The notes under the pieces are model-generated. The model saw nothing but the letters and a program-made list of their open reading frames with translations. It was not told the DNA's origin and did no database searches. Below, one piece after another: positions 41,531-53,578 of a DNA stretch of 64,000 nucleotides (position 1 is its first letter; each line of letters starts with the position of its first letter). The stretch spans positions 5,495,021 to 5,559,020 of the forward strand of contig JALPQD010000027.1 of assembly GCA_023101885.1 (NCBI GenBank). Direction: 5' to 3'. Origin of the DNA: Typhlomys cinereus (taxonomy: Eukaryota > Chordata > Mammalia > Rodentia > Platacanthomyidae). The position numbers were made by a program, and so were the translations under genes.

Positions 41531-44500
41531 GTAACTAGGGTTTACACAAATGATTCTAAGTTAACACTTATAAGGAGAGATTTCTTCCACTCGAATCTTC
41601 TGACTGAATACTATACCACGAACTAAGCACTGTTCTAGATACTGGGGATAAAGTAGTAAATGAGAGAAGATACACGGACAGAAATGTACAATTCTAATTG
41701 CCTAAATATGCACTTGAATGACAATCTCTTCAGCAACTTACTACTCAGCAAGTTCTATTTCAAGACTTCCAATTGATTAATTAATTAATTAATTATTGTT
41801 TATATGTGTATACGATATGTGTATCAGAGGTCAACTTTGTGGAATTAGTTCTCCACATACACATTGCACACACACACAGGTTCCAAGAATTGAACTCAGA
41901 TCATCAGCACTTTTACCCTATTCCCAATACATGTACGCTAGGTGTACTAATTATAATGCTGTAGTTATTGTCACTTACATTTTGCAGATAAGTGAGATGA
42001 GGCACAGAAAGATCGCCTAAAGTTAAGATCTAAACTTGGGTGGCTAACTAGAAATTCCTTGCTATTAGTCACTGCCTATACAACTTGAATTATAAGTCAA
42101 CTAGTATAGGCATGGTAAGGAAGAAAGGGCTATGATAACCTCAAAAGTTACGAATGGACACGCTAAAGATGCAGCCAGTGCTGGTGATTCACAATACAGA
42201 CATATGAAAGGGAAAGGAGGGTTTTAGGTTAGAATGATGCAAGTATCTTCATTACAGAACCAAAGCGGGAAGAAGCTAGACAGCTGGCAGCTGGTGGAGC
42301 CCAGGAGACCATACTATCACATAAGCAGGGAAAAGGCTTGCCCCACTTTTCCAGGATTCTAGAAAACATGGTAACTTGAAGACCACACAAACTCTGGCAG
42401 TACTGTGAACAAAATCATGGTTAACAGTAGCAAAACTTATCAAAGAAGGACAAAACTGGAAAATCAAGCCCATGAGCTTGCAGGAGACACTGGACAATGC
42501 TGAGGAAAACTTGTTCAGACCCCAAAGAATAAAGTTTTGGCTACAAGCAGATTTATATTTATGCATTAAAATCAGGTACATGATTATAATGGTGTACCTG
42601 AAAGTTGTGCTAGTGATGGCATCATATATTTTGTTAAGTCTGAACTCACCACAGTAGATGTTGAAAGAATGCTACACATGTGTTAAGTACAGGACTGAAA
42701 TAATCAAGTTGTGAGGAGTTCTATTGGCATATAGTAAAGTCTCCTTTAAACAATACCTGAAGTTAAAAACAAAAAAAAGACCAATCTTACCATCTGAGTT
42801 TCAAGAAGTAAACGACCAAGGTTGCTGAAACATTTTAGATTCCTGGAAACCAAGACAGCTATATGTAAAGAGAATGTGAGAGCACAGCTCAAGATAAGTT
42901 TGTAAGAAAGAATGTACATCTGTATGTTTCCACATTGGGTTTGAATTGATTGTGAGTCATTCATTAAGCAGTGTTATCATTTACTGAGAGATACCTTTTA
43001 AAGTTTTGGAACCAGCTCCAGGGAACTAGTCAGCTTGTTTATTCAGTCCTAAACTCAGCATTACCTCATAAACAAGGAGAATGAGAAAAGTGTATTATTC
43101 CCCTAATAAAGGAAATCACAGTATTATAGCTAGAGAGAAATATGTATTTTAAAATGAACTTGACGGACTTTTTTTGTTTGCTTATGATATTTCTGGAGTG
43201 ATGAAATTGTCTTTGCCAATCATTTTGAGCATCCTTAGGATTGGCACTGGGCACGAAGATAACTTGTGTGGTTGAGAAAGTTGAACATTGATTCCTATCA
43301 TAGTCTGGCTTCTGGGGAGGTGGGAGCTGAGGAAATCAAGCAGAAGGCCAACGATTCCCTCAATCATGCCTATAGACGGGGACCCAATGAAACATTCCAC
43401 TGGCACATGGGTGAGCATTCTCAACAGGTTACATTATGAATGTGCTGCAGACAGCTTACTTATCTTTATGGCAAGAAAACTAGAGGAGCTTTGCATCCAA
43501 AGCTCAGATAAACCTGACCCCATGTGTCTCTTCTTTTGGATGATTTTGATATGCTACAATAAAATTGCAATCCTATTATTAACACTTTCTGAGGTTGGCT
43601 AGCAATGATGAGAAGAGGACAATGGGAACATAAATTTAGAAGTGAGGTCAGCTGGTGTGGGAAATCACAACACGGTCTTGCAGAGCTCACAACATAATGC
43701 TTGTAATTCACAGGTCATAAAAAGTGACCACCACTCTGAGCATGATCTGTTTCTTTATTTATCCATCTCTTAAGCTCTCAATGTGCACATATACATTTCA
43801 CAGACCTGCAGTTGAAAACTGTGTAGTAATTTAGACTTATTCTCTACCTTTTTCAAAATCCTTAATGGTTTTCTTATGTTAATTATATACACTGTACAAC
43901 TAAATGAACTCATCCCTTTATACTTTTACCCATGGCTAGCATTACATTCTTATCATGAGATTATAATGCAAAATCTCTCAGGCTTTCACAGGTACAAAGC
44001 TCTTCATCACAATGTTAGGAAATCACGGTGGGCTCCTGATATATAAATGCAATCTACCTGATGGTTCTGGAATTTTACATTCTCTGGCATTTGAAACAGC
44101 AACCTAATAGGACCTATCTTCCTTCTAATTCTAAACATCTGCTTTCTTTACAGAATTTTAATTAAGATGTGATTGTCAGATGCTCTGTTTTATAACTACT
44201 AATGTGCTGCCTGTCACTTCAATTGTCAACTACATTATTTCTAGCAAAGCACCAGAGTCCTCTCTTGAGAAAGCACCTATGGATTACATTAAGGGGATAG
44301 TCTCAGAAGGTTTCATTTCTTTTCAGTAAAAAACTTTTTTTGTGGTTGGTAAAAATAACTTAGAAAATTTGCAGGTGTGGTCTTTCAGTCACTACCACCT
44401 ACCCCCACTCCCTGTAAAGGGATCTGTATAGCAAAGTCTGGGCAACTTTACAGTTGATATAGCGGCTGGCCAGCAATGCTGCTCAATTTTCACCTCTGGA

Positions 44501-44656
44501 GCCTCACAGGATACACTCCACAAGTAAGCTGACAGACAGTAACATCTTTTTGAAACATCTGTACTGCTATCCAATTTAATTGGCTCGACTTCCTATGACT
44601 GCAAGTGGAATGAATTAATTGAAAGAATTTAATATATTTCAGACTTGTTTTCTAAA

Positions 44657-44804
44657 TATGTCTACCAAATCAGAGTGGTTTAGTAGTATTAATGCTTTGT
44701 AAATTTCTATGTTCTTTACAATGGTCTCAGTATGTCTACCAAATAAAAGTGGCTTTGTAGTATCAATACTTTGTAAATTTCTATGTTGTTTACAATGGTC
44801 TCAC
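44657..44804. repeat. 74-bp tandem duplication
   Basis: Unit 1 44657-44730 and unit 2 44731-44804 both begin tatgtctaccaaat and both contain ttgtaaatttctatgtt and tttacaatggtctca. Roughly eight substitutions, no length change. Non-coding. Confidence 0.93.
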
Positions 44805-44861
44805 ACAGTGTTCAACTTTTGTTGCTCATTGCCTGCCTGCTAAGAAAAGTTGACTTAATCA

Positions 44862-46318
44862 CAGGATGGCAAAAATCCACAATATAAACAACACCAAATG
44901 CTGGGGAGGATGTGGTGAGAAGGGAACTCTCCTACATTGCTGGTGGGAATAAAGGCTTACACAACCACTCTGGCGAGAAGTCTGGTGATTCTTAAAAAAG
45001 TTAAAAGATTGAAATGCTATATGACCCTGCCATCCCACTTTTGGGAATAATCCCCCATACGCAAAAATTCACCTCAGTGGCACAAGCACAACCATGTTTC
45101 ATAGCAGCACTGTTTACAATAGCAAAGTTATGGAATCAATCCAAGTGCCCAACAATTGACCAGTGGAAAAGGAAAATGTGGTACATTTATACAATGGAAT
45201 ACTACTCAGCCATCAAAAAAGATGAATTAATGAAATTTGCCGGGAAATGGATGGAATTAGAAAAAATTATATTGAGTGAAGTATCCTAGACACAGAAAAT
45301 TAAGCACCGTATGTACTCCCTAATAGGTGGATCCTGGTACTAAACCCACTTAGTGACATACTCAGAGAGAAATCTCTGTAATATCTACAGTAATTGCAAA
45401 GATTATAAACAGGAGGGAAGGGGAAGGAAGGCCCTGCCATAAACAAGGAGAGAGGATCATTCTACAGCAGAGAAAATAGGCCACCATCAAGTACTGCAAG
45501 TAAGTAGTGAGACATCTGGTGCAGCTCACTCACTTCCTTTCCTGGTCACTTGGGATTGAACAGTTTTGATCTCACAATCAGGGAGGATATAGGGACTGGC
45601 AGATAGATGGTAACCATCCTGCAAATGGGAGACTGACCCCCCCCTTCACCGTGGTCTCCTATTCTTATTCCATCTGCCTTTGAATCTACTCTTATAGTAA
45701 GACTCTATTTTAACAGCCTTTTATCTCTGGCTAGGAGGTGACATCCAATACCCATCAGGATGGAGCCAAGGGTGGTGCAGGAGCAGCAAAACTGGAAGAA
45801 GAAGAAGAAGAAAAAAACAAACAAACAAACCATAATTCGGAACATCAGAGACCCTACATTAATCACCTGGAACCAGGCCAGCCAAATTTCTCCCCATCCT
45901 AAAGGTCAGGGAAATTTGCAGAAATACTCCACACAAGTTAGGGCCGAAGTAACCATAATAAGACTTTGTATGACCTACACAATGACTGACATATCATTGA
46001 CCCCCCCCCAGAGTCTAGCATGGATCATAGGCACTAGGATCCATAGAGGCAAGGGATTAACATCCACAATAGTGTTCCTATACTAAAGGGAACACAAGAA
46101 AGGACTCTAGGCAATCCTACTGAGTTTTTACACTTCATCAGAGAGTAGGACCCAGAGGGAAGCTTGACATGCACACTAAAGGATGCTCCAGGGACTGGGG
46201 GAGGGAGGCCACTGGGAGAAAGGAAGGAAGGGGAAAATGGGGGAGAGAGCAAGGGGATCAGGGGAGGGGTGAAGAGAGGGAGGGGACCAGGGTATCTATT
46301 AAGTTCGTATGAGTGGAA

Positions 46319-46353
<35 letters not shown>

Positions 46354-46386
46354 AGTAAATAAGTAAGTAAGTAAGTAAGTAAGTAG
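44862..46386 (+). mobile_element. LINE-1 (L1) 3' end, 5'-truncated, with A-rich tail
   Basis: The left edge lies inside ORF2 (ggatggcaaaaatccacaat). The C-terminal ORF2 frame is open from 45014 to the stop at 45289, including MLYDPAIPLLGIIPHTQKF, YTMEYYSAIKKDELMKFAGK and WMELEKIILSEVS. It is followed by about 1 kb of 3' UTR with G-rich stretches near 46195-46290 and an (AAAT)n tail at about 46316-46356 that runs into (AAGT)n. Reverse transcriptase, endonuclease and ORF1 are absent, so it is a dead copy. It is antisense to R3HDM1. Confidence 0.93.
45014..45289 (+). pseudogene. L1 ORF2 C-terminal fragment
   Basis: 91-codon open frame matching the well known C-terminal end of L1 ORF2p (DPAIPLLGI, TMEYYSAIKKDE). 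Fragment only, not expected to be functional. Confidence 0.9.
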
Positions 46387-47237
46387 AAAAGTTGACTTAG
46401 CAGTATGATCATACTAGGACAGTAGGATCATATACATAGACAGTAAAATGCTCTGTTACCTCCTATAACAACCTCAAATGGAACACTGACACCTCATAAT
46501 GCTCAGTCATCTTCACAACTACTTTCAAAACATACCCGGATGAACATAGCTCTGTTGGTACTCAATTGCTTAGTATTCAGAAAGCCCAAGTTCCATGTCC
46601 AACATAGAACTAACTAGACATAGTAACCAAGTGGAGGTCAGCCTACACAGTGAATATGAGGCCAGCCAAGGCTATGTGAAACCTCATTTGAAAAAACAAA
46701 AACAATGTGAAAAATACTGCATGTCACCTCTGTAGAAAGTCTGTGCTTGTAGCAGGGAGCCAGACACTTGGTGAACCACTTGAAAATAAACAAATGATAA
46801 GAAACTTCAACATTAACATACAGTGAAGAAGACTTACATGTAAGATAAGGGGCAATTAGACCATGAAGGTATTCTCCTGGCAAATCATACTTTAAAAAAA
46901 CAATAGCTTCACCCTCAGACAGGGCACTTGTACATTTGTTTCCTCACACATGTAATCCATAGTTTACCAAATGCTTTCACAGGGTTCTTAGTTCTCTACA
47001 AACCCTGCATAAATCTCACTTTTTTACATTATTTTATGCATGTTTTGTAAATCTGTGCTTATAGTTTTCTATTGGCTACATATAAACATATAAATGCATT
47101 AGGAAAATATGTAACTATATAAGGTAACACACATATAACTATCCAAGTTACATAATGTATATCATATAAACATGATGTACTGACATGCCACATACTCTTT
47201 GATAACATCTGATAGCATGCATGTATTAACAGAAACA

Positions 47238-47335
47238 CTGATGGTTTTGAGTCTGTAATCCTAATACTGAGGTAGGCAGAGGACAGTAAACACAAGGTCA
47301 GCCTGAAATGCATAGTGAGAACATGTCAGGGCAGG
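47238..47335 (+). repeat. B1-like SINE relic
   Basis: gagtctgtaatcctaatact, gaggtaggcagaggacagta, aaggtcagcctgaaatgcat in B1 order. Confidence 0.6.
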
Positions 47336-47552
47336 GGGGAAACATCACAGGAGTAAACTAGTTCCATATGAGCATCTGAAGAACTAAGAATCCAGAAATC
47401 TATATGCATGTTCATGCTCTAGACAGTTGGAAAGCTGAGGTTAGGCACAGAGATGCTAACTCACTTAGCTTTATACTTCTCTGAATTTATTGAGTTATTT
47501 TTTGTAATTCTGGAGTTTAAGGGAACTGAGAAAAAAATCAGTGTATTGATCA

Positions 47553-47830
47553 GTGAACTTAAAAAAATCAGTGTATAAGCTGGACAGTCCTTGTCCAAAA
47601 TGTTTGGGTTGGGGAGTGTTTTGGACAAGAAAAAAGTATTTGTATATGTTTATGTGCATGTGTGCTAGCATACATCTATGCATATCCATCTACCCACTTA
47701 GGAAAAAAAAATCAGTATATGAGCTGGGCAACATCCAAAATGCTTGGGTTTGGTAGTGTTTCAGATTTAAAAAAATATGATTTTTGCATATGTGTGTATG
47801 CATCTGTTCATATCCATCTACTCAACCATC
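47553..47830. repeat. Degenerate tandem duplication, unit about 150 bp
   Basis: Two units share aaaaaatcagtgtat / aaaaaatcagtatat, gctgga / gctggg, tccaaaatg.ttgggtt, agtgttt, a tttgcatatg / tttatgtgcatg block and catatccatcta. The right-hand unit continues into 47890-48200 sequence (ctcaagtctaaacactaaat) that resembles an old mammalian interspersed repeat I cannot name. Confidence 0.7.
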
Positions 47831-48489
47831 CATCCGTTCGTCCGTCCATTCATCCTTCTACTCACCAACATATACACACACTCACAAATTAGGATATTTT
47901 AGAGGTGGGGCTCAAGTCTAAACACTAAATTCACTTATCCCATGTTATACACATGGCCTAGATGTAGTTTTGTGCAACATTTTTAGTTTACCTTTATTTT
48001 GACTGCAGCATGATGTGAAGTGAGGAAGTTTCCCCGAAAACCAGATTTTGTACTTGGGAGTGAGGGTGTTCATGTGCCACTGACTGCACCAAGAGTCAGC
48101 ACTTACAGACTAAGATCTAAGATGGGGTATGGGACCAATTTTATAGTGACAGTGACTTTTTTGGTCTCATTTTGGTCTCCACATCATACCTTTTAAAATC
48201 AAGGATCTAATCAAATCACAGAGACAATAACAAAGGTATAAGATGGAAAACCATGCACACACTCAAACTATTCATTTTCATCCACAACAGCACCATACTG
48301 GTCATGGCAGACCCCATTAATATACACTGTTGTCTTGATTCACTATACAAAACAATGGGTCTCTGATGACTGTTGCAGGAAACAAGTAAATGCTAAGAGA
48401 ACTTTCTGTTCTATAGACCATTTTAAGCAAGAATATAAAAATTTGAGGCTAACATTTTTACAATGTTAAAAGTCTTTAAACAAACCTCC

Positions 48490-48645
48490 TGAACCTGGGT
48501 ATGGTGGTGCATAATGCTTATTCAGCAAACCTAAGGCCAGCCTGTGTAACTTGGCAACATACTGGCTCAACATAGATTACAAAAAGGGCTGGTGATAGGG
48601 CCCAGCATGCTTAAGGCCCTGGGTTCTATCCCAAGTGACTCAAAA
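48490..48645 (+). repeat. B4-like SINE relic
   Basis: B1-like part (gggtatggtggtgcataatg, aaggccagcctgtgtaactt) followed by an ID-like part (taaggccctgggttctatcc) and an A-rich end. Confidence 0.6.
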
Positions 48646-48666
48646 CCAATGCAAAACTAAATAAAC

Positions 48667-48667
<1 letters not shown>

Positions 48668-48703
<36 letters not shown>

Positions 48704-48770
48704 ATGCCAAAGCAAAACAAATATGTATGTTTATATATGTACATATATTTGTGTGTATATGTATGTATAA
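48668..48770. repeat. (TG)n/(TA)n microsatellite
   Basis: gtgtatatgtgtgtgtgtgt run to 48702, then a TATATGTA-rich stretch. The small frames here are simple-repeat artefacts. Confidence 0.85.
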
Positions 48771-49329
48771 ATCAAAAGACCTCTTCTTGTGTACTTTTGA
48801 AACTTCTCTGTACTATTTTTGTAACTTCTTGTGACTTCACAGTTGTTTCAAAATAAAATCATAAATAAAACAAACAGCTTCAAGCATATATGCATATAAT
48901 ACATTTGGAAACTATAGAAAGATATTAAAAGGCCATGTAGATATGAAAAGTACAAGTTTCTTCAAAGCCTCAAATACATTTACAAGGTAGGAAATTATCT
49001 TACACATCACAAAAAGACTTTTGTTTTTTATAAGTCTGAAAAATAGAAAAAAAAATAAGAGAAAAAACATTTCTATTAGTGACCTAACGTGTATCTTATG
49101 AAGACAAAGCATTTTAATAAACAATCGCAATACATAACAACCTGGATCCAATCACAAAGCCTCAAGCCTAAGTTTCTAAATAATAAAAAAGTGAGCAAAA
49201 GCTAAGTTTCTATAAAGTATATTACTTTAGCTCATTACCTAATTTTTTTGAGAAGGAACAAAATTTAACATAAAATGCAACTAGTAACTTCTACTGAAAC
49301 CTCAAAAAAAAAATCAAGTTCAGATTCAG

Positions 49330-49775
49330 GTTTCTATAAATACTGAAAACCTATACACAAGCAGAGGGAGAACAGCCAAGATACAGAGAGATGAGAATAA
49401 AAAAGACACAAATATCAGCAGCCAGGGAAAAAGGGAGACCCAGAGATACACAGGCAAAGATGGTCCAGGGACCAGGAGAGAGGCAGAAGAAGATAAGAGT
49501 CAGAAAAGGATGGAGATGAGGAAGGGACAAGGAGGAGGGAAAGTGAGAACAGAGGAGAAAAGAAAGCAGAGATTAACACTGAAGTCAAACAGAGAGGGAG
49601 AAAGATTGACTCAAGCAGAGAGGGAGAAGGGAGACATCCCAGACTCAAGCACACAAACAGAAAGAGACAGAGACTAAACCCAAGGGAGCCACAAATAGAA
49701 ACCTAAAGGAAAGAAGTGAAATGGACAAAAAGTAAGATTAAAAAGAAAAAAAAAAAAAGAAAAAGAAAAGAGGAG
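49330..49775. other. Long purine-rich (polypurine) tract
   Basis: About 400 bp strongly biased to A and G on the plus strand, with many imperfect cagagagaggagaa-type motifs and ending in AAAAGAAAAG runs. Not a simple microsatellite. The opposite strand is open because it is pyrimidine-rich (Leu/Ser/Pro/Phe codons), so that frame is not a gene. Confidence 0.75.
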
Positions 49776-50134
49776 TGGAATATGACAGCCAAGGATGCGA
49801 ACAGCTGTTAGGCACTAGAGAGTAGGTGTTACTTAATTTTTCCTTCCATATAAAAAATAAGAGAAGGGATGCTCTCCTAGCACTGGGTTGAAACAATACA
49901 TCTGATATGAGCCTGATTTTAATAATAGCTATTAATCTATTTCTATGACACTAATTACTTACACAATTGGAAATCAGAGCGACAAAAAAAGTAAGAACGA
50001 TGATATTCACTATTGAGAAAGTGATTTTTTTCCATATCGAACTGAAATTAGAACTAGTTATTTAAGACAAAGTAATCATTGCATGAGGGAAGGTATTTAA
50101 AAAGATTACCAAAATTGTAAATCCTGTTAAGATT

Positions 50135-50807
50135 TCAGCTAATTCCAGGTAAAGAGAAATAACCCTCCTCCCCCGAAAAAAAAAAAAGAAAAAAAAACTT
50201 GTAGACAATCAGTTCAGTTGCACCTTCATGGCCATTTTTTATTACCCAGTCACCCAGGTAGTGAGATTCCTGTTTTGAGGAATCAGAAAAAGGCAAATGA
50301 GTAGCAGAAATCAGACTGTCTTCAAAAGTCAGGGCACTAGATGACATGGATTTCCTGAGTGCTGAGAGGCAAGGTTCTCGACTTTGAGCATCTAACCTGC
50401 TCTGTCGTTGTTCCACAGTGAAATCTGAATAACTCAGCAGGCCACGCAGCATGTCTATTTTAAGGCATACCTGGAACAAGAAGTTGTTTTCTTCAACTGA
50501 TTGCTTTGCTAAAATAGAAATTAGCACACAAGTAAAGCCACTCTATCAAAAAACAAAACAAAAAACAAACAAACAGACAAAAAAGAAATACTGAAAACTT
50601 CAGAGGTGAGGTAGAACTGGTGCTATCATTAAGTATTCCTGTTCTACATTCTAACCTAAGCACATAGATCTTAGCAAAAGTAATCATGAACTACATTTCA
50701 AATATCCTAGTTTTAGATTTATTGCACATACCTGTAATACAAACTATTGTACTGAGTGAACACAATTCTTCAGCTATGTGAATGAACTAAGAGTCACATA
50801 CCTTCAT
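50135..50807 (-). CDS. Unidentified spliceable ORF, possible alternative exon pair (hypothetical)
   Basis: I do not recognise this. Exon A ends at 50802 with ...ACGATGAAG followed by a good donor (GTATGTGAC); exon B begins at 50470 after ttcttgttccag. Joined, the frame reads MKVCLKIDMLRGLLSYSDFT onward to about 113 codons, including REPCLSALRKSMSSSALTFE and KQESHYLGDWVIKNGHEGAT. Codon use and amino-acid mix up to about residue 88 look protein-like; the last 25 residues come from a poly-T run and are suspect. An in-frame TAG lies just upstream of exon A unless an acceptor at 50875-50876 (tagtccag) is used. It could be an alternative 5' R3HDM1 exon, a separate small gene or chance. Confidence 0.3.
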
Positions 50808-52535
50808 CGTACTGGCCTTTGCTTCATCAGAGAGAGTCTGTAAGTTGGTGTGCTCCTCAAAGCTCCACCCGAACCTGGACTACTCAGGCTCACACACTGA
50901 GCCCGCAGAGCAGTGTAGAGGACTGAGACAATAGAGAGTCAACAGCTGTATGTTGTGATGTCAGCAGCGCGCTAGCCAGTCACCATCCAGAATGTCTGGG
51001 ATGCATCAGACTCTATATTGAGCTCTTCATTAGCAAGTCAGAGCAATGATGCAAAGCCAGGAAGCTGTGAATGTGCATGAAACGTTCAGGACTTTGGGAT
51101 TTCTTGCCATTGACACATTGCTGTGGAATGCTGCCTGTTCTCAGTATCAATGCAAACGTGTTGAGACAATCACATTTCCCTGTAATTTTCTAAAGCATAA
51201 AATGTAAGGAATCTAAGTATCGTTGACACATTTTTAAGTAACTGGACACTTTCAATATCAGTGACTAAAAGCTTTATAACATGTTGTGAACACTGACACC
51301 CCATGACAGTTCTGCATCTTCAAACTGACTCACAAATAAAATACAGAAGAGCAAATTTCTTGTTACTTATTCTGAGCTCAAATTCAAGCAGCTTGTGAGC
51401 TTTGGTGGAAGCATTACTTCCTCGCACCAACAGATGGCGACAGTGACAAAGCTTCCACAGGCACCTCTGCCTGCTGAGGGAACTAGGGGCTGCCCCGGGC
51501 TCAAGCAAGACAGCGGTAAAGGGTCTTCCCAGAAGGTTTTTCTTTGATTCTCACCTGTCTGTTTCTCATGTTGTTAAACAAAGTCTGTCCTCTCCACAAC
51601 ATAGAAATATCATAAGAATCCCACCAGACAATGTTCATATGTTACCTGCACTACTTAAGGAAAAAAATATATAACACAGCCAGAACAAGACTTCTGTGGT
51701 CACTAAAGTGCTTGGTCTTGCAGGGTATCTGTGAGTCAGCAGCCTCAGGGACGAATCAGGTTCTCAAGTAGCAGGTAGGAAAACACCAACATACAGAGCC
51801 AGACTTCACGGTGTTAGTGACTCTGGTCTAGGGAATTTCAACATGAATTTGCACAGAATCACTCCCAAGATCCCATTAAGACCTGTCCAGGTAGCTGCTC
51901 TGAGTGATAAAAATAAAGTGCTAACACTTCAGTACCCACAAACATCCACGCATGATTTTTTTTCATAGCTGCTTCTACCAAGTTACAATTTTTTTTCAAA
52001 TGAAATCTTTGCCACTTGCATATGATAAACATAATAAGCCATCTTTACTCAAAAACTATGGTAGAAACTGATTATAAAACAGATGGACAATCTGAAATGC
52101 AGAATCAAGCAGACCACTTAAGTGACACAAAAATAAAAATGAATACTGCTACTCTTCCAATGATTCTATTTCTTTTCAATCTTTCGAAACTGTCAGCTCT
52201 CACTGTGCCAGTTAGAATTCTATCTGACATTCAGGGGCTGAGCTTTTAGGTCACCTTTAAGAATTATTTAAAGGAAGCTCTAAGCAAGCCTATGGGAGAT
52301 GTTGAGAAGATCTAGCCCACAGAAAGCAGAACCATTTCCTGACCAGGTGGATGAGATAGAAAGAGCCAGCTCAGTAGTCTGGCATACTTTATTTGGCATG
52401 GCACGCAGGCATTTTGGCAAAAGAGAAAATGTGCTCCCCTCTCAGCAATTCTTGTAGATATGGTATGCTCAGTTCCTAGGCTTTTGATGTTAGCATAACT
52501 CTCCTGCTAAACTATTAGTTAAAACATTTTAAAAT

Positions 52536-52792
52536 AGGGCTGGAGAGATGGCTCATGGGTTAAGACTCTGTCTCATAAGCAGAACTGAGTTCAGAAACCA
52601 GATCCCACAGAAATGGATGGTGATGGACTGTAATATCTAGCTCTGGAAGGAATAGTCTGGGAAACACTAGAGCAAAGCAAAATGGAGGTAGAAGCAATCC
52701 AGGTTGCTTCCAGAATCCAGGATGATTCCTGAAGTCACTCTTGCGCTTCCACAGGCACACATAGTGCCCTCTGATACACACAGGGACATACA
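52536..52792 (+). repeat. B2-headed SINE with internal 20-bp duplication
   Basis: Intact head agggctggagagatggctca, then agcaatccaggttgcttcca followed by a second, related gaatccaggatgattcctga, showing a short duplication in the body; ends gtgccctctgatacacacag. Confidence 0.92.
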
Positions 52793-53139
52793 TGACAAAA
52801 ACAAAGCAATATAAAAATTAAAAATATAGTTTGCTACTATCTAGCTCTGGCTGCTCATAGTGAATCCCAGTGATACCAACTGGTACAAGGCATAGTGTTT
52901 GATCTTCACAACTGGAGAACATGAACACTAAAGATCTGCAGCCACAGACATAGAAGTCTATTTTCAGCACCACCATTACCTGCCCCAAGCAATTTGTCTC
53001 TTCTACCTGAGTTTGGCGTTATAGGCAGACAGTTCACCTAGCATGTGTATAATTTCTGGGTATCCAAACTCAAGCTCTCTGGTTCTAACTGCTGAGACAT
53101 CTCCCCAGTTCTGATCCTTAAACGATTTCATTCATTCAT

Positions 53140-53416
53140 TCATTCGAATACACGTCCTTCATATGTGTGTCACAGGGCATAATGTGTGTCCCTGTAGGGG
53201 CTCAATGGTGACTTGGGAATCATCCTAGATTGCTTTTTCCTTCTCTTTGCTTCACTATGGGAGTTCCCTGACCCCACCCACAAGGGCCAAAAGTGCAAGC
53301 TGCCCTGTTTACACCTGTTTTGTTTTTTTTTTTAAATATGGGACTTGGGATTTGAACTCACGACCTTCTGCTTTCAAGGCAGAGTCTTAAGCCTTGAGCC
53401 ATCTCTCCAGCCCCCC
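53140..53416 (-). repeat. B2-headed SINE
   Basis: cattcattcattcattcg start, gtgtcacagggcataatgtg, ggaatcatcctagattgctt, tgggatttgaactcacgacc, head ttgagccatctctccagccc. A T run interrupts the body at 53320. Confidence 0.9.
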
Positions 53417-53578
53417 AGTCCTGATCTTAACTTCTGATACTTTTGCCTCTAACTCCTGAAACCTGGGAATACAGGCATGTGTCACTGCACCTGTTTTTAT
53501 GCAGTGCTGGGGATTATTGCAGGGCTTCCTGCATACTAGGTAAGCACTCTAACAACTGAGCCAAATCCCCAGTCCCTT
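53417..53578 (-). repeat. B4-like SINE
   Basis: B1-like (aacctgggaatacaggcatgt... shortened) then ID-like (gtaagcactctaacaactga, gccaaatccccagtcc), directly abutting the previous SINE. Confidence 0.65.

Noticed and set aside
49415..49654. Leu/Ser/Pro-rich minus-strand ORF of 79 codons resembling a membrane protein
   Set aside because: It is the complement of a polypurine tract; low complexity explains the hydrophobic codons.
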